From Desulfobulbaceae bacterium (GTDB lineage: Bacteria > Desulfobacterota > Desulfobulbia > Desulfobulbales > Desulfocapsaceae): a stretch of 11,227 nucleotides of DNA. Below are positions 1 through 7,617 of this stretch, piece by piece (the stretch's first letter is position 1; each line of letters starts with the position of its first letter). The stretch lies in NCBI GenBank assembly GCA_030632405.1, contig DAOVUU010000034.1, forward strand, positions 1-11,227, read 5' to 3'. The notes under the pieces were generated by a model that did not search any database, was not told the origin of the DNA, and saw nothing but the letters and a program-made list of their open reading frames with translations. Both the position numbers and the translations under genes were made by a program.

Positions 1-358
1 AAGGAGTACGGTGAAAAGGAAAAAGAGAAATAGATTACGGATCAGAATTGCCATTTAGCTTCCTGTTAAAGATGAGGCCATCTCAGGCTTCGGGGGACCT
101 TTTTACGATGTTATCAAAATTTTAGATTGTCGAGCAAAAAAAATCCAGTGACCCGGATAATAGAACGGGATTTATGGGAAATGTAAACTCATTTTTAAAC
201 CCACGCCGTCAAGTCAGCTAAAGTTGTCTCATTGGTCTGTGGCTACGTTGAAAAATGGCTTTGGCCCAGTCTCTCTGTTGTGTAAAAAAATTTGTTGTTG
301 TGATATCAATCGTCTGTCTCTAGTAACGTAGGCCTCCACTTCACTCTATCTGAACGTC
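1..358. other. Left-edge stretch with no recognisable gene
   Basis: I see no convincing coding region on either strand. A 15-codon plus-strand frame starts at the GTG at 11 behind AAGGAG, but it is too short and basic to call. Some short open stretches (for example about 120-220 plus) have no start signal. There is no tRNA-like structure, no array and no insertion-sequence end that I can recognise. The transcription unit on its right ends in hairpins at 359-425, so this stretch is probably a spacer beyond the terminator. Confidence 0.5.
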
Positions 359-388
359 AAAAAGCCAGGGAGATAAATCTCTCTGGCT
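359..388 (-). terminator. Rho-independent terminator of the module A small-protein unit
   Basis: On the minus strand a 12-bp stem pairs 377-388 with 363-374, with one wobble pair and a 2-nt AA apex that would open into a slightly larger loop. It is followed by five T residues (363-359 read on the minus strand). It lies downstream of the 452-679 gene and is the natural end of the transcript from the sigma-54 promoter at 1024-1039. A second hairpin at 397-423 lies between it and the gene. Confidence 0.75.
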
Positions 389-396
389 CAAAGTAG

Positions 397-425
397 AATA
401 CCCGGCAGGATCTACCGGGTATTTT
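397..425. terminator. Second hairpin, possible bidirectional terminator
   Basis: A perfect 9-bp GC-rich stem (397-405 with 415-423) encloses a 9-nt loop. Read on the plus strand it is followed by a short T run (422-425); read on the minus strand it has no T tract. It may act with the hairpin at 363-388 as a tandem terminator. Its stem and loop share the string CCGGCAGGAT with the terminator of the module B small gene at 7111-7142, which suggests the two ends derive from one ancestral unit. Confidence 0.55.
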
Positions 426-451
426 ATATGCTGTGTAATTAAGAAATTAAT

Positions 452-679
452 TTACATGGATCCAAACATGGCTCCAAATAAACTTTTAACAAGGGCAACA
501 GGTCCGCCAGTAGAAATAAGGGCGCTGGAAAGACAGATAATACTCCACACTCCTATTGCTGCAGCAAAAGCGGCTGTAGTGTACATACCCACCTTGTGTA
601 GTTCACTGCTTGTCTGTTCTATTTCATGAATAGTGGGGATAGCTGCGGTTTTTTCTCTGGTAATTGCTGTATTTTCCAT
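452..679 (-). CDS. Small single-span membrane protein, copy A2 (75 aa)
   Basis: The protein has an about 30-residue polar N-terminus, one hydrophobic segment (about 33-56) and a short C-terminal tail likely to be amphipathic. It shares the pattern IG-[VC]-W-x3-C-x2-S ... GGP-x2-L ... G with the proteins at 757-963 and 7201-7425. Here the key residues are W45, C49 and G58-G59-P60. Its first 14 residues closely match the neighbour at 757-963 (both contain N-T, AIT, EK and AA), so the pair looks like a local tandem duplication. The start is supported by GAGG 8 nt upstream. The 77-bp gap to the upstream gene holds no -24/-12 promoter, so it is probably co-transcribed from 1024-1039. There is no cleavable signal peptide and no double-glycine leader. 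I do not recognise the family and assign no function. Confidence 0.82.
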   Translation of the reverse strand: MENTAITREKTAAIPTIHEIEQTSSELHKVGMYTTAAFAAAIGVWSIICLSSALISTGGPVALVKSLFGAMFGSM

Positions 680-756
680 TTGCGATACCTCGTATATTTT
701 TTCCAGGAGAGTTGCCTGAGATCAGAATTAATTTCTAATTATTTTCATTGATGTAT

Positions 757-963
757 TTATCCGCTGATTGCCGAAATGAAATTGGATACAAGGCCTGCAG
801 GACCACCACTGCTGATCATTCCGGAAATGAGACAGGCCACAGCCCAACATCCGATAAGGGTTGATGTGGTGGCTATAACTCCAACGCCTACCTTACTAAT
901 TTCAACGCCTACATTATCAAGGGCAGCACTTTTTTCGTTGGTGATTGCTGTTGTGTTTTTCAT
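757..963 (-). CDS. Small single-span membrane protein, copy A1 (68 aa)
   Basis: This is the promoter-proximal gene of the module A output unit. It has a polar N-terminus (1-24), one membrane segment (about 25-50), then S-S-G-G-P (51-55) and a C-terminal helix ending in G68. W40, C44, G53-G54-P55 and L58 align with W45/C49/GGP/L63 of the next gene and with W45/C49/GGP/L63 of the module B protein. An AGGAG sits 6 nt upstream of the ATG. The sigma-54 promoter at 1024-1039 would start transcription about 50 nt before the start codon. The conserved Trp and Cys within the membrane segment and the GGP just after it suggest a specific structural role rather than a random hydrophobic frame. A plus-strand frame across the same DNA (776-1081) is a shadow. 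Function unknown. Confidence 0.85.
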   Translation of the reverse strand: MKNTTAITNEKSAALDNVGVEISKVGVGVIATTSTLIGCWAVACLISGMISSGGPAGLVSNFISAISG

Positions 964-1023
964 CAGTTACTCCTGTTTAGGGTTACAGTCTTTGGCTTTA
1001 TCTGCTCTGTTTTGCAATAATAA

Positions 1024-1039
1024 TGCACAGTGCGTGCCA
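1024..1039 (-). promoter_or_regulatory. Sigma-54 (-24/-12) promoter of the module A small-protein unit
   Basis: Read on the minus strand the sequence is TGGCACGCACTGTGCA. The -24 element TGGCAC is perfect, the 5-nt spacer is exact and the -12 element is GTGC against consensus TTGC. The invariant GG and GC are 10 nt apart as required. Transcription would begin near 1012-1014, about 50 nt upstream of the 757-963 gene. The operator cluster at 1163-1230 is centred roughly 190-200 bp upstream of that start, a usual distance for an enhancer-binding activator. Confidence 0.88.
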
Positions 1040-1106
1040 TATGTAAAACAAAAAACACAAATAAAACCAAGGAGGGCCTAATGCTCTGAAATTACGTTAT
1101 TAAAAG

Positions 1107-1230
1107 TGTTGCGAAAAGAGGTAGAGGCAGGGTGCAACGGAAAGTTTTGAAGCAATCATGGGTGTTGCATAAGTGTCGCGTGTCTGGGTTGGTATGTCGC
1201 ATTAATGTTGCACGCAACACTAATGCAACA
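1107..1230. promoter_or_regulatory. Operator cluster (upstream activating sequence) with TGTYGC half-sites
   Basis: There are three copies of TGTYGC-N5-TGTYGC, with N5 of the form ATWAR: 1163-1179 (plus), 1195-1211 (plus) and 1214-1230 (minus). The last two form a 36-bp inverted repeat with 17-bp arms, a 2-bp centre and two mismatches. Within each copy the 6-mers start 11 bp apart, about one helical turn. A lone TGTTGC lies at 1107-1112. The inverted repeat abuts the activator stop codon (1231-1233). The position, about 200 bp upstream of the sigma-54 promoter at 1024-1039, and the link to the adjacent regulator make it the likely binding site of that regulator. It has no T tract, so a terminator is unlikely. 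Confidence 0.78.
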
Positions 1231-3045
1231 CTAATTGGTGCGGGGAGGCTGTGAAGATGGCAGTATTGTACCGTCACCGGAGATATCAAGTCGCTGCATT
1301 TTACGATAAAGGGTAGACCGATCAATCCCCATGAGGCGGGCTGCTTTAGATTTGTTACCCCGTGCACGCTTTAAAATATCGATAATCTCATCCTTTTCGC
1401 TGAGATAGGGAGGGAGAGTGGCTGTTTTGTTTATTGGTGTCGAAGTTTCTGCCTGTTGAGGAATCTGTAACATCGGTGTTTGAATTTCTTCTGGAAAATG
1501 ATCTAAAGAAATAGTTGATCCATCACATAACACACAGGCACGTTCAATAATATGTTGCAACTCACGGACATTTCCAGGCCATGAATAGTGAGCGAGTGTG
1601 TCCATCGCCTGATCAGAAATACCATGAATATTGCGTTTAAGTTTTTTGCGAAAGAGTGAGAGAAAATGATGGACAAGCAGTGGGAGACTTTCTTTTCTAT
1701 CGCGCAGAGGAGGCAATTTTATTTCAACAACCTTCAGTCGATAGTAGAGATCTTCACGAAAACTGCCACTTTTAACTTTTTCGGAAAAATCCACATTGGT
1801 CGCTGCAATAATTCTGACATCGACCTGAACAGGGTCGTCCTGGCCTACAGGTGTAAAGGTTTTTTCCTGAAGGAATCTGAGCAGGCGGAGCTGCATACGT
1901 GGGGAGACATCTCCAATTTCATCTAGAAATAGTGTGCCGTTGTCAGCCTGTATCAGTCTGCCCGGACGATCTCTATCTGCTCCGGTAAAGGCCCCTTTCT
2001 TATGGCCAAAAAGTTCGCTTTCCAGCAGTTCTTCGGGGATTGCAGCACAATCTACTTTAATGAGGGCCCTATCGTGTCGGTCACTTTCGGCATGCAATGC
2101 CTCTGCCGCCAGTTCTTTACCGGTTCCGGACTCACCTGTCACCAGAACTGCAGTATCTACTTTGCCGACATTTTCAATCAAATCGTAGACATTTTGCATT
2201 GCAGGACTGGAGCCAATGTAGCCATGAAATGTATTTCTGGTATTGTGTTTGGTCTCGGGGGCAGTGAGGGTGATATCCCTTGCGACAATGACAACACCGT
2301 CGAATTCATTAAACCCATCTTCCAGTGGCGCCGCATTCAGACTTATGATTCGTATGTTGCCATCTTTTTTTCTACACTCTACCTGATGTTCTTTCACTAT
2401 CCGTTTGGTGGAGAGCACATGCTGAGCGTCGTGCAGGCAAGCTTTACCCATCTCGTTTTGATAGGATTCGAGGCTGATAAGATTATCAGACTCAGAGTAG
2501 AGAAGCCATTGTTTCGCTGTTTCGTTGAGCTGAACAATCTCCATTTCATTATTTATAGTAATAATTGCATCCTTTACTGAACTGAATATCGTTTCGAGGT
2601 ATCGTTTAAATTTTTCATTTTGCTGCAGTAATTCTTTCTTTTCGTTTTCAAGCTGCCAATGTTTTAGAGCCTGTCGAACAAATTTCAGTAAAGTCTCTTT
2701 ATTAACTGGTTTGGATATATAATCAAATGCACCGTAGCGGACAGCTTCAGCAGCTGTATCGATATTGGGAAATCCGGTGACCATGACCACCGGGCATTCT
2801 ATGCCCGACTCCCTGATTTTGTAGAGAAGATCAGTTCCCCTTTCTCCCTCCAGTACAATATCACTGATTATGAGATCAAATTCATGTTCTTTGATTGCGA
2901 TGAGGGCTTCAGCTAAGGTGGAGGCAGTAGTTATCGGTCCGTATCCTTCACGTGCTAGAAACATTTCAAACGTGAGGCGAATACTTGCTTCATCATCCAC
3001 TATCAGAATGTGTGAATTTTTTTCCTGGGGGATTTGATCTGCCAT
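1231..3045 (-). CDS. Sigma-54-dependent response regulator A (REC-PAS-AAA+-Fis, 604 aa)
   Basis: This is an NtrC-family activator with four domains. Residues about 11-125 are a receiver: acidic pair D17-D18, phospho-acceptor D62, and K112 in SKPVN. Residues about 145-262 are a PAS domain, following a predicted helical linker. Residues about 274-510 are the AAA+ sigma-54 activation domain: Walker A GESGTGKE at 304-311, intact sigma-54 contact loop GAFTGA at 351-356, Walker B around LDEIGD (374-379), and an R-rich sensor region with WPGNVREL (489-496). Residues 554-587 are a Fis-type helix-turn-helix (GNKSKAARLMGIDRSTLYRK). About 600 aa is longer than the usual 450-aa NtrC type because of the PAS insert. 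The ATG lies 1 nt after the kinase stop (TGATATG), with no strong ribosome site of its own, so translation is probably coupled to the kinase. It should be phosphorylated by that kinase and activate the promoter at 1024-1039 by binding 1163-1230. Confidence 0.97.
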   Translation of the reverse strand: MADQIPQEKNSHILIVDDEASIRLTFEMFLAREGYGPITTASTLAEALIAIKEHEFDLIISDIVLEGERGTDLLYKIRESGIECPVVMVTGFPNIDTAAEAVRYGAFDYISKPVNKETLLKFVRQALKHWQLENEKKELLQQNEKFKRYLETIFSSVKDAIITINNEMEIVQLNETAKQWLLYSESDNLISLESYQNEMGKACLHDAQHVLSTKRIVKEHQVECRKKDGNIRIISLNAAPLEDGFNEFDGVVIVARDITLTAPETKHNTRNTFHGYIGSSPAMQNVYDLIENVGKVDTAVLVTGESGTGKELAAEALHAESDRHDRALIKVDCAAIPEELLESELFGHKKGAFTGADRDRPGRLIQADNGTLFLDEIGDVSPRMQLRLLRFLQEKTFTPVGQDDPVQVDVRIIAATNVDFSEKVKSGSFREDLYYRLKVVEIKLPPLRDRKESLPLLVHHFLSLFRKKLKRNIHGISDQAMDTLAHYSWPGNVRELQHIIERACVLCDGSTISLDHFPEEIQTPMLQIPQQAETSTPINKTATLPPYLSEKDEIIDILKRARGNKSKAARLMGIDRSTLYRKMQRLDISGDGTILPSSQPPRTN

Positions 3046-3046
3046 A

Positions 3047-4171
3047 TCATGTATTCGAAGAAGGAAGTTCTATTATCATCCTGGTGTATTGATGCATTAT
3101 TGAATCGACCTTGATGACCCCGCCATGATCCTGAATAATACCATAGCTGATACTAAGACCCAGACCGGTTCCTTTGCCGGATGGCTTGGTGGTAAAAAAT
3201 GGTTCAAATAGCCTCTTGAGAATTCCCTGGGGAATACCTGTTCCCGAATCTTTGATACAGATCTGAATTACCGGTTTACTCTCTGTTCGGATAAATGGCC
3301 AATAGGTTATTTCAATTATTTTATGCGGCGAGGTGTGAGGATAGCGTTCATTGAGAGCGAAACGGGCATTACTCAGCAGATTGAGAATAACTTGCTGAAG
3401 CTGGGTAAAATTTCCTAATATAAGACAGGGTTCCGTCGAATATTCTATATTAATTTTGATGCCGTCTTTTTTACACTGATGCTCTACAAGAGAGAGACTG
3501 TCCCTGATTACCTGCCCGATATCTATCGGTTCACTGTTATTTTCATTTTCACGGGCAAAAGAGAGTAGATTTTTTGTTATGAGTGCTATTCTCTCTCCTT
3601 CATTGACTATTCGACCCAAAAGTTCAGCCTGCAGGGAATCTTTATCGCTGTCATCGAGAAGAAGCTGTGCAAAATTGATAATTCCGGTGATGGGATTATT
3701 GACCTCATGGGCGACCCCTGCAGCAAGTTCTCCGATGGCAGCCATCTGGGCAGTTCGCAGGGAGTCGGCTTTTCTTACTTCATCGCTGGTTAACTCCCGT
3801 GCAACAAGCAGAATTTTTCGAACGGTACCATCCTGATCTTTGACTGGTGAAATGGTCAGCAGGTACTCTCCGGCAAGGCCTGGAAGAGTTGTCTCTTCAA
3901 CCCGGGACGAACAGGTCAGCAAAAAATTTTCAAGAGGGCATTTGATATGCGGCGAGCTGCCACCGTGGATAATTGCACAAATCCCTTTACCAATAATTTC
4001 TGATTGTTTTTTTTTTGCGGCATTAATGGCGGCATTGTTCACGTCTATTATAATGCCGCCAGGAGTGACCACAAAAACAGGATCTTGAATCGCCTGGAAG
4101 AGTTCATTACCTACCCCGGTCGGGCAGGGGCCGGGTGACTCTGGATATTTCTGTGAGTGCATCTTATCCAT
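3047..4171 (-). CDS. Soluble PAS histidine kinase A (NtrB/ZraS-like, 374 aa)
   Basis: Using the ATG at 4171, residues about 21-130 form a PAS domain, about 145-210 a HisKA dimerisation domain with phospho-acceptor H155 in HEVNNP, and about 250-370 a HATPase_c domain: N box N264/N268, G1 DSGTGIP 308-314, F box PFFTTK 324-329, G2 GTGLGLS 334-340. There are no membrane segments, so it is cytosolic. The PAS domain carries C65-x3-H69-x5-H75-x2-C78, also present in the module B kinase. A longer frame from a GTG at 4207 is possible, but it lacks a ribosome site, whereas the ATG at 4171 has AAGG 5 nt upstream. That start overlaps the preceding gene by 8 nt (ATGGATAA), a sign of coupling. A10 (T10 on the plus strand, 4007-4016) encodes the lysine run in the PAS domain. 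Its partner is the regulator directly downstream, and its DHp may also pair with that of the receptor encoded upstream. Confidence 0.95.
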   Translation of the reverse strand: MDKMHSQKYPESPGPCPTGVGNELFQAIQDPVFVVTPGGIIIDVNNAAINAAKKKQSEIIGKGICAIIHGGSSPHIKCPLENFLLTCSSRVEETTLPGLAGEYLLTISPVKDQDGTVRKILLVARELTSDEVRKADSLRTAQMAAIGELAAGVAHEVNNPITGIINFAQLLLDDSDKDSLQAELLGRIVNEGERIALITKNLLSFARENENNSEPIDIGQVIRDSLSLVEHQCKKDGIKINIEYSTEPCLILGNFTQLQQVILNLLSNARFALNERYPHTSPHKIIEITYWPFIRTESKPVIQICIKDSGTGIPQGILKRLFEPFFTTKPSGKGTGLGLSISYGIIQDHGGVIKVDSIMHQYTRMIIELPSSNT

Positions 4172-5084
4172 GGAGACCTTTTTGCAGAATGGCAGCACTT
4201 TTTTCACCGGTTTTAATTATTTTATGGAGAATCTGTTTTTGCTCATCACCGATACTTTCAGCTTCACAATAGTCTGCCAGAAGTTGCGAGTAATTGATGA
4301 TGCCATTCAGCCCATTTGTGACTTCGTTGATAATTGCAGAAAATTCCGCTTCTCTCTGGCTATGTGTCATGCTGGAGGGATTATGCTCCTGATGCAGATG
4401 GAACAGTTGATTAAGGGAGGCGATTAATGCCTGCACCTCCACACTACTGTTTTTCTCTTCGACAATAGTGGTAAATTCACCACCTGCCGCTGATTTTTCA
4501 ACCTGTCCGGTCAGGTCGAGCAAGGGTTTTATTGATTTTTGATAGAGCATTACCAGTGTAAAACAAGTTAAGGCGATTATCAGACCCATTAAAATCAAGG
4601 CTCTTTTCTGGTACTGCATGATTTTGTTTCTCATTTCACTGATTATGATTCTGTCAAATTGCAGAAACTGTTTGTTTATTTGACGCAGTTGACTGATGAT
4701 TTTTATAATTAAATCATCGTTGTCCGGTTTTTCCGCAAGGTTCTTTAAATTGATTACCACCTGTTCCAGGTCAATATCCTGCAGGAACGAGAGCTTATAC
4801 TGGCTTGGAATGAGGTGGTTCTCGAGCATTGAGGTATGTCTGGCATAAAGATTTTCAAACTCTTTTGCTGCACCCGACAGTGATATGGGATCTCTGAAAA
4901 GAAGTCCTTCAGTAGCCTGTTCGCGTATGGTTGCATAAAGAAAGATTGTTCCTTCACTCTTTTTTACTATGGTGTTGTAGTTGTTCATCAGGCTGTTCTG
5001 AAGGAATCCTGTAAGAACAAGTATCCCCAACAGGATAGCCGTACCCAGAAAAGTTACCCTGCTCAGTTTACGCAGTGATTTCAT
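4164..5084 (-). CDS. Two-span receptor with kinase-dead, truncated histidine-kinase core (306 aa)
   Basis: From the ATG at 5084 the order is TM1 (about 11-29), a predicted mainly helical external sensor region of about 130 residues, TM2 (about 161-181), a HAMP-like stretch (about 182-225, with P187), and a DHp-like helical hairpin (about 247-303), where the protein ends. The DHp aligns with the kinase next door: INEVTNGLNGIINYSQLL (251-268) against [18 protein letters not shown]. The phospho-acceptor His is Asn (N253), the NNP motif is TNG, and there is no HATPase domain. It therefore cannot be a working kinase by itself. I chose the ATG at 5084 because GGAG sits 6 nt upstream and it overlaps the protease gene by 17 nt. 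An earlier in-frame ATG at 5147 would add 21 polar residues and an 80-nt overlap. It is probably a signal-receiving partner for the soluble kinase. An alternative is a degraded full-length kinase, but the frame is clean and coupled on both sides. Confidence 0.85.
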   Translation of the reverse strand: MKSLRKLSRVTFLGTAILLGILVLTGFLQNSLMNNYNTIVKKSEGTIFLYATIREQATEGLLFRDPISLSGAAKEFENLYARHTSMLENHLIPSQYKLSFLQDIDLEQVVINLKNLAEKPDNDDLIIKIISQLRQINKQFLQFDRIIISEMRNKIMQYQKRALILMGLIIALTCFTLVMLYQKSIKPLLDLTGQVEKSAAGGEFTTIVEEKNSSVEVQALIASLNQLFHLHQEHNPSSMTHSQREAEFSAIINEVTNGLNGIINYSQLLADYCEAESIGDEQKQILHKIIKTGEKSAAILQKGLHG

Positions 5085-6945
5085 TTTCCACTCCGACGGC
5101 GTGGCTGCAGTGTTCTCGTGACATACAGGTGCTGCAGTTTGATTCATCAGATGAATTTGTGGCTTCTGCCTCTTTTTTCACACTGCATTCAACTATAATA
5201 TCAAATTCTTCTCCATCGAGAGTTTCGACCTGGAGTAAAATTTCGGCGAGATTGTCGAGAAGACATCTTTCCTCTTTGAGAATATGAATTGCCTGATCGA
5301 AGCAGCTGCTCAAAAGTTCATTCACCTCCTGATCAATAAATTTTGCGGTATCATGCCCCATAGGCAGCCGACCGCTGACACCTTCAATGAATCCCCCGCT
5401 CTCGACGGTGAACGTTTGAGGGCCAAGGGACGAACTCATGCCCCATTTGCAGATCATATCAGTGGCGATTCGGGTGGCAGTAAGAAGATCTCCCTGGGCA
5501 CCTGTGGTTTGCTGTTTGAACACTAACTCTTCCGCAGCCCGCCCCCCCATAAGGACAATTATTTTACTGATCAGATACTGTTTGGAATAGGCGTGATGGT
5601 CACTGATGGCGATTTGCTGTGTCTGCCCAAGGGCCATACCTCTAGGGACGATTGTTATCTTATGCAACGGGTCGGAGTCTGGCAGTTTATTGGCTAGAAT
5701 CCCGTGGCCTGCTTCGTGGTAGGCGAGGACTTCCCGATCCCGATCAGTCATTATCAATCCTTTACGTTCCACCCCCATCAGTACACGATCACGGGCTTTC
5801 TCAAAATCTTCATTGAGGATCTGGTCCTGTCCTTTCCTGGCTGCCATCAGCGCAGCTTCGTTGACGAGGTTTGCCAGCTCTGCTCCGGTAAAGCCGGGGG
5901 TTGCCTGGGCAAGGGTTTCAAAATTAATTTCTGGATGCAGGATGACTTTCTTACCGTGTACCTCCAGTATTTTTTTTCTCCCTTTCACATCGGGGCTTAG
6001 CAGGTTGATCTGCCGGTCAAAACGCCCCGGTCGCTTCAGGGCTGAATCAAGGATATCCGGTCTGTTAGTTGCCGCCAGGACTACAATGGTGTCCTTCGTA
6101 TCAAAGCCATCCATTTCGACCAACAGTGCGTTAAGCGTCTGGCCTCTTTCCTCCTGACCACCTGCTGAACTTCCGCCCGTTCTACTGGCACCAACTGCGT
6201 CTATTTCATCAATAAAAATAATGCAGGGGGAGTTCTCTTTTGCCTCTTTAAAAAGATCCCTGACTCTGGAGGCGCCAACACCTACAAGCATTTCATCAAA
6301 ATCAGAACCGCTGAAGCTGTAAAAGGGTACACCAGCTTCACCTGCAACTGCCTTTGCCAGCAGTGTCTTACCTGTTCCTGGTGGACCCTGAAGAAGAATG
6401 CCTTTGGGAATGGTTGCACCGATTCGTGTGAAATTATCCGGAGACTTGAGAAATGAAACCACTTCCTCTAATTCTTCTTTTGCTTCGGGTATTCCGGCGA
6501 TATCTTTAAAAGTGAGGTTAAGTTCATTTCCGTTCTGGCCAACCAGTTTATCACTTGCAAAATTGCTCTTCTCTTTTCTGTTACGCTGCAATGACCACCA
6601 TGCTACCATTATCAGTGTTACTATAAATCCTGCAATTACAGTAAGGTATATAATATTAAATCTGTCCTGTTTGACGATAACACGGATATCCTTCCCCTGG
6701 ACACCTTCCAGAAACTTGCTGACACTTGGCACTGTTGTCACAAAAGTACGTTCGTCCCGGTCAGTAAAAGCGACCTTGTTACCTGTAAATTCAAGCGTAA
6801 CAATCTGATCATCTTCGAGTTGTTCAATAAGTTTACTGTAGTCCTGGCCTGGATGTCTGTGCTCCTTATACCAGAGTAGTGAAAGGAACAGAGCTAAAAC
6901 GGTAAAAAGAAAACAAACGAGCAGGTTGCGGACAAGAATGGCCAT
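5068..6945 (-). CDS. FtsH-family membrane AAA+ zinc metalloprotease paralogue (625 aa)
   Basis: FtsH hexamers unfold and degrade membrane and short-lived cytosolic proteins. TM1 (about 5-25), a periplasmic domain (about 27-96) and TM2 (about 97-117) precede the AAA+ module: Walker A GPPGTGKT 187-194, Walker B IIFIDEID 242-249, and second region of homology with RPGRFDR 305-311. The M41 protease follows, with zinc ligands H410/H414 and catalytic E411 in HEAGH and third ligand D486 in TTGAQGD. Length is near the usual 610-650. Two oddities stand out. The pore-loop aromatic is Leu (EMLVG, L220) where FtsH has Phe (EMFVG). The C-terminus carries C604-x2-C607-x5-C613-x-H615 in place of an ordinary polar tail. 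The start has only a weak ribosome site, and I see no convincing promoter in 6946-7110. The gene heads the receptor-kinase-regulator operon, so it is more likely a specialised paralogue than the housekeeping copy. Confidence 0.94.
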   Translation of the reverse strand: MAILVRNLLVCFLFTVLALFLSLLWYKEHRHPGQDYSKLIEQLEDDQIVTLEFTGNKVAFTDRDERTFVTTVPSVSKFLEGVQGKDIRVIVKQDRFNIIYLTVIAGFIVTLIMVAWWSLQRNRKEKSNFASDKLVGQNGNELNLTFKDIAGIPEAKEELEEVVSFLKSPDNFTRIGATIPKGILLQGPPGTGKTLLAKAVAGEAGVPFYSFSGSDFDEMLVGVGASRVRDLFKEAKENSPCIIFIDEIDAVGASRTGGSSAGGQEERGQTLNALLVEMDGFDTKDTIVVLAATNRPDILDSALKRPGRFDRQINLLSPDVKGRKKILEVHGKKVILHPEINFETLAQATPGFTGAELANLVNEAALMAARKGQDQILNEDFEKARDRVLMGVERKGLIMTDRDREVLAYHEAGHGILANKLPDSDPLHKITIVPRGMALGQTQQIAISDHHAYSKQYLISKIIVLMGGRAAEELVFKQQTTGAQGDLLTATRIATDMICKWGMSSSLGPQTFTVESGGFIEGVSGRLPMGHDTAKFIDQEVNELLSSCFDQAIHILKEERCLLDNLAEILLQVETLDGEEFDIIVECSVKKEAEATNSSDESNCSTCMSREHCSHAVGVENEITA

Positions 6946-7110
6946 GACAGTTGTATTCCCGGGAATAAGAATGATTTTTCAAAAAGAGTAACATTGAGCG
7001 CAGAATCATTATTACATTGGCATGAAACGATAATACGTGTTGAGGAATAATACACTAGAAATTAGGCTGAAGATTCTTCGTGTTGGTTTTTTCTTGAAAA
7101 TGCAGACAGA

Positions 7111-7142
7111 AAAGCCGGCAGGATATAAACCCTGCCGGCTTT
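7111..7142 (-). terminator. Rho-independent terminator of the module B small-protein gene
   Basis: A perfect 12-bp GC-rich stem (7111-7122 with 7131-7142) has an 8-nt loop. On the minus strand it ends in CTTTTCTGT, a modest T tract. On the plus strand it is followed by TTTGTTT, so it could also work in the other direction. It lies about 60 bp beyond the stop of the 7201-7425 gene and separates that unit from the protease operon. The rest of 6946-7110 shows no gene and no promoter I would defend. Confidence 0.82.
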
Positions 7143-7200
7143 GTTTACTCGTCTCTTACTGTCTTTTTCAAATCCGGTCTGGTACTGACCAGTTTTAGTT

Positions 7201-7425
7201 CTACATTCCGCTTACAGCTCTAAACCATCCCCCAATGAGCTGCAGTGGCCCGCCAGCTTGAAACATGGCACTGACTATACATGCTACACTCCAAACTCCG
7301 ATCAAGCCGGCAAAAGCGGCAATAGTTCCAATGATAACTTTATCAACTTCCGTTGAAACAGTAGTTTCACTTTTATCCTGTACCACCGCCTGACTTCGTA
7401 TTTTGGCTTGTGCTGTATCGCTCAT
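7201..7425 (-). CDS. Small single-span membrane protein, module B (74 aa)
   Basis: A polar N-terminus (1-29) is followed by one membrane segment (about 30-55), then Q-A-G-G-P (56-60) and a C-terminal tail with W67, probably amphipathic. It has the same pattern as the two module A proteins: I42-G43-V44-W45, C49, S52, G58-G59-P60, L63 and a terminal S-G-M. The N-terminus is unrelated to theirs apart from being polar, so selection seems to act on the membrane segment and GGP tail. A GGGGA lies 5 nt before the ATG. The gene is alone between its sigma-54 promoter (7475-7490) and its terminator (7111-7142), so it is the sole product of this transcript. I do not recognise the family; holin, toxin or protease-modulator roles are all possible and none is shown. 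Confidence 0.85.
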   Translation of the reverse strand: MSDTAQAKIRSQAVVQDKSETTVSTEVDKVIIGTIAAFAGLIGVWSVACIVSAMFQAGGPLQLIGGWFRAVSGM

Positions 7426-7474
7426 TGTGTCCCCTTTATGGTTAAAGAAAAGTTATTGTATATATTCCCATGTT

Positions 7475-7490
7475 TGCACATTACGTGCCA
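7475..7490 (-). promoter_or_regulatory. Sigma-54 (-24/-12) promoter of the module B small-protein gene
   Basis: Read on the minus strand the sequence is TGGCACGTAATGTGCA, with a perfect -24 TGGCAC, the exact 5-nt spacer and GTGC at -12. It shares 12 of 16 positions with the module A promoter, including the GTGC variant. Transcription should start near 7464, about 40 nt before the ATG at 7425. The operator cluster at 7618-7687 lies about 150-220 bp upstream of that start. Confidence 0.88.
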
Positions 7491-7617
7491 CCTTAGTAGG
7501 GCAGGAGGGTGAGGTTGCGGGCAATATATGTAATTGTCAGATATTGTTGAAATAAAAAAATACTACCAGCCTCCTTTGGGCACCGGGCAAGATCATCCAT
7601 AATATCAGTTTAGCTGT

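Noticed and set aside
452..963. Bacteriocin or secreted-peptide reading of the small proteins because of their GG motif
   Set aside because: The GG lies after the membrane segment and is followed by Pro, not at a leader cleavage site. No export or maturation genes are nearby.
776..1081. 101-codon plus-strand frame over the small gene and its promoter
   Set aside because: It is antisense to a small gene whose protein is conserved in two other copies, and it crosses the sigma-54 promoter. No start signal.
1163..1230. CRISPR-like or mobile-element terminal repeats
   Set aside because: The repeats here and at 7618-7687 are short half-sites with one-turn spacing and no unique spacers, and no transposase is present. 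Their place upstream of sigma-54 promoters fits operators better.
1092..1367. 91-codon minus-strand frame overlapping the end of regulator A and its operators
   Set aside because: It overlaps the helix-turn-helix coding end in another frame and translates the operator repeats. Composition is not protein-like.
2002..2580. 192-codon plus-strand open frame inside regulator A
   Set aside because: It is antisense to the conserved PAS and AAA+ coding sequence, has no ribosome site and looks like a shadow of the real gene. The same holds for the plus-strand frames inside the protease, both kinases and regulator B.
7068..7078. Short palindrome GAAGATTCTTC upstream of the protease operon
   Set aside because: Too short, with no matching copy or recognisable promoter around it; probably chance.
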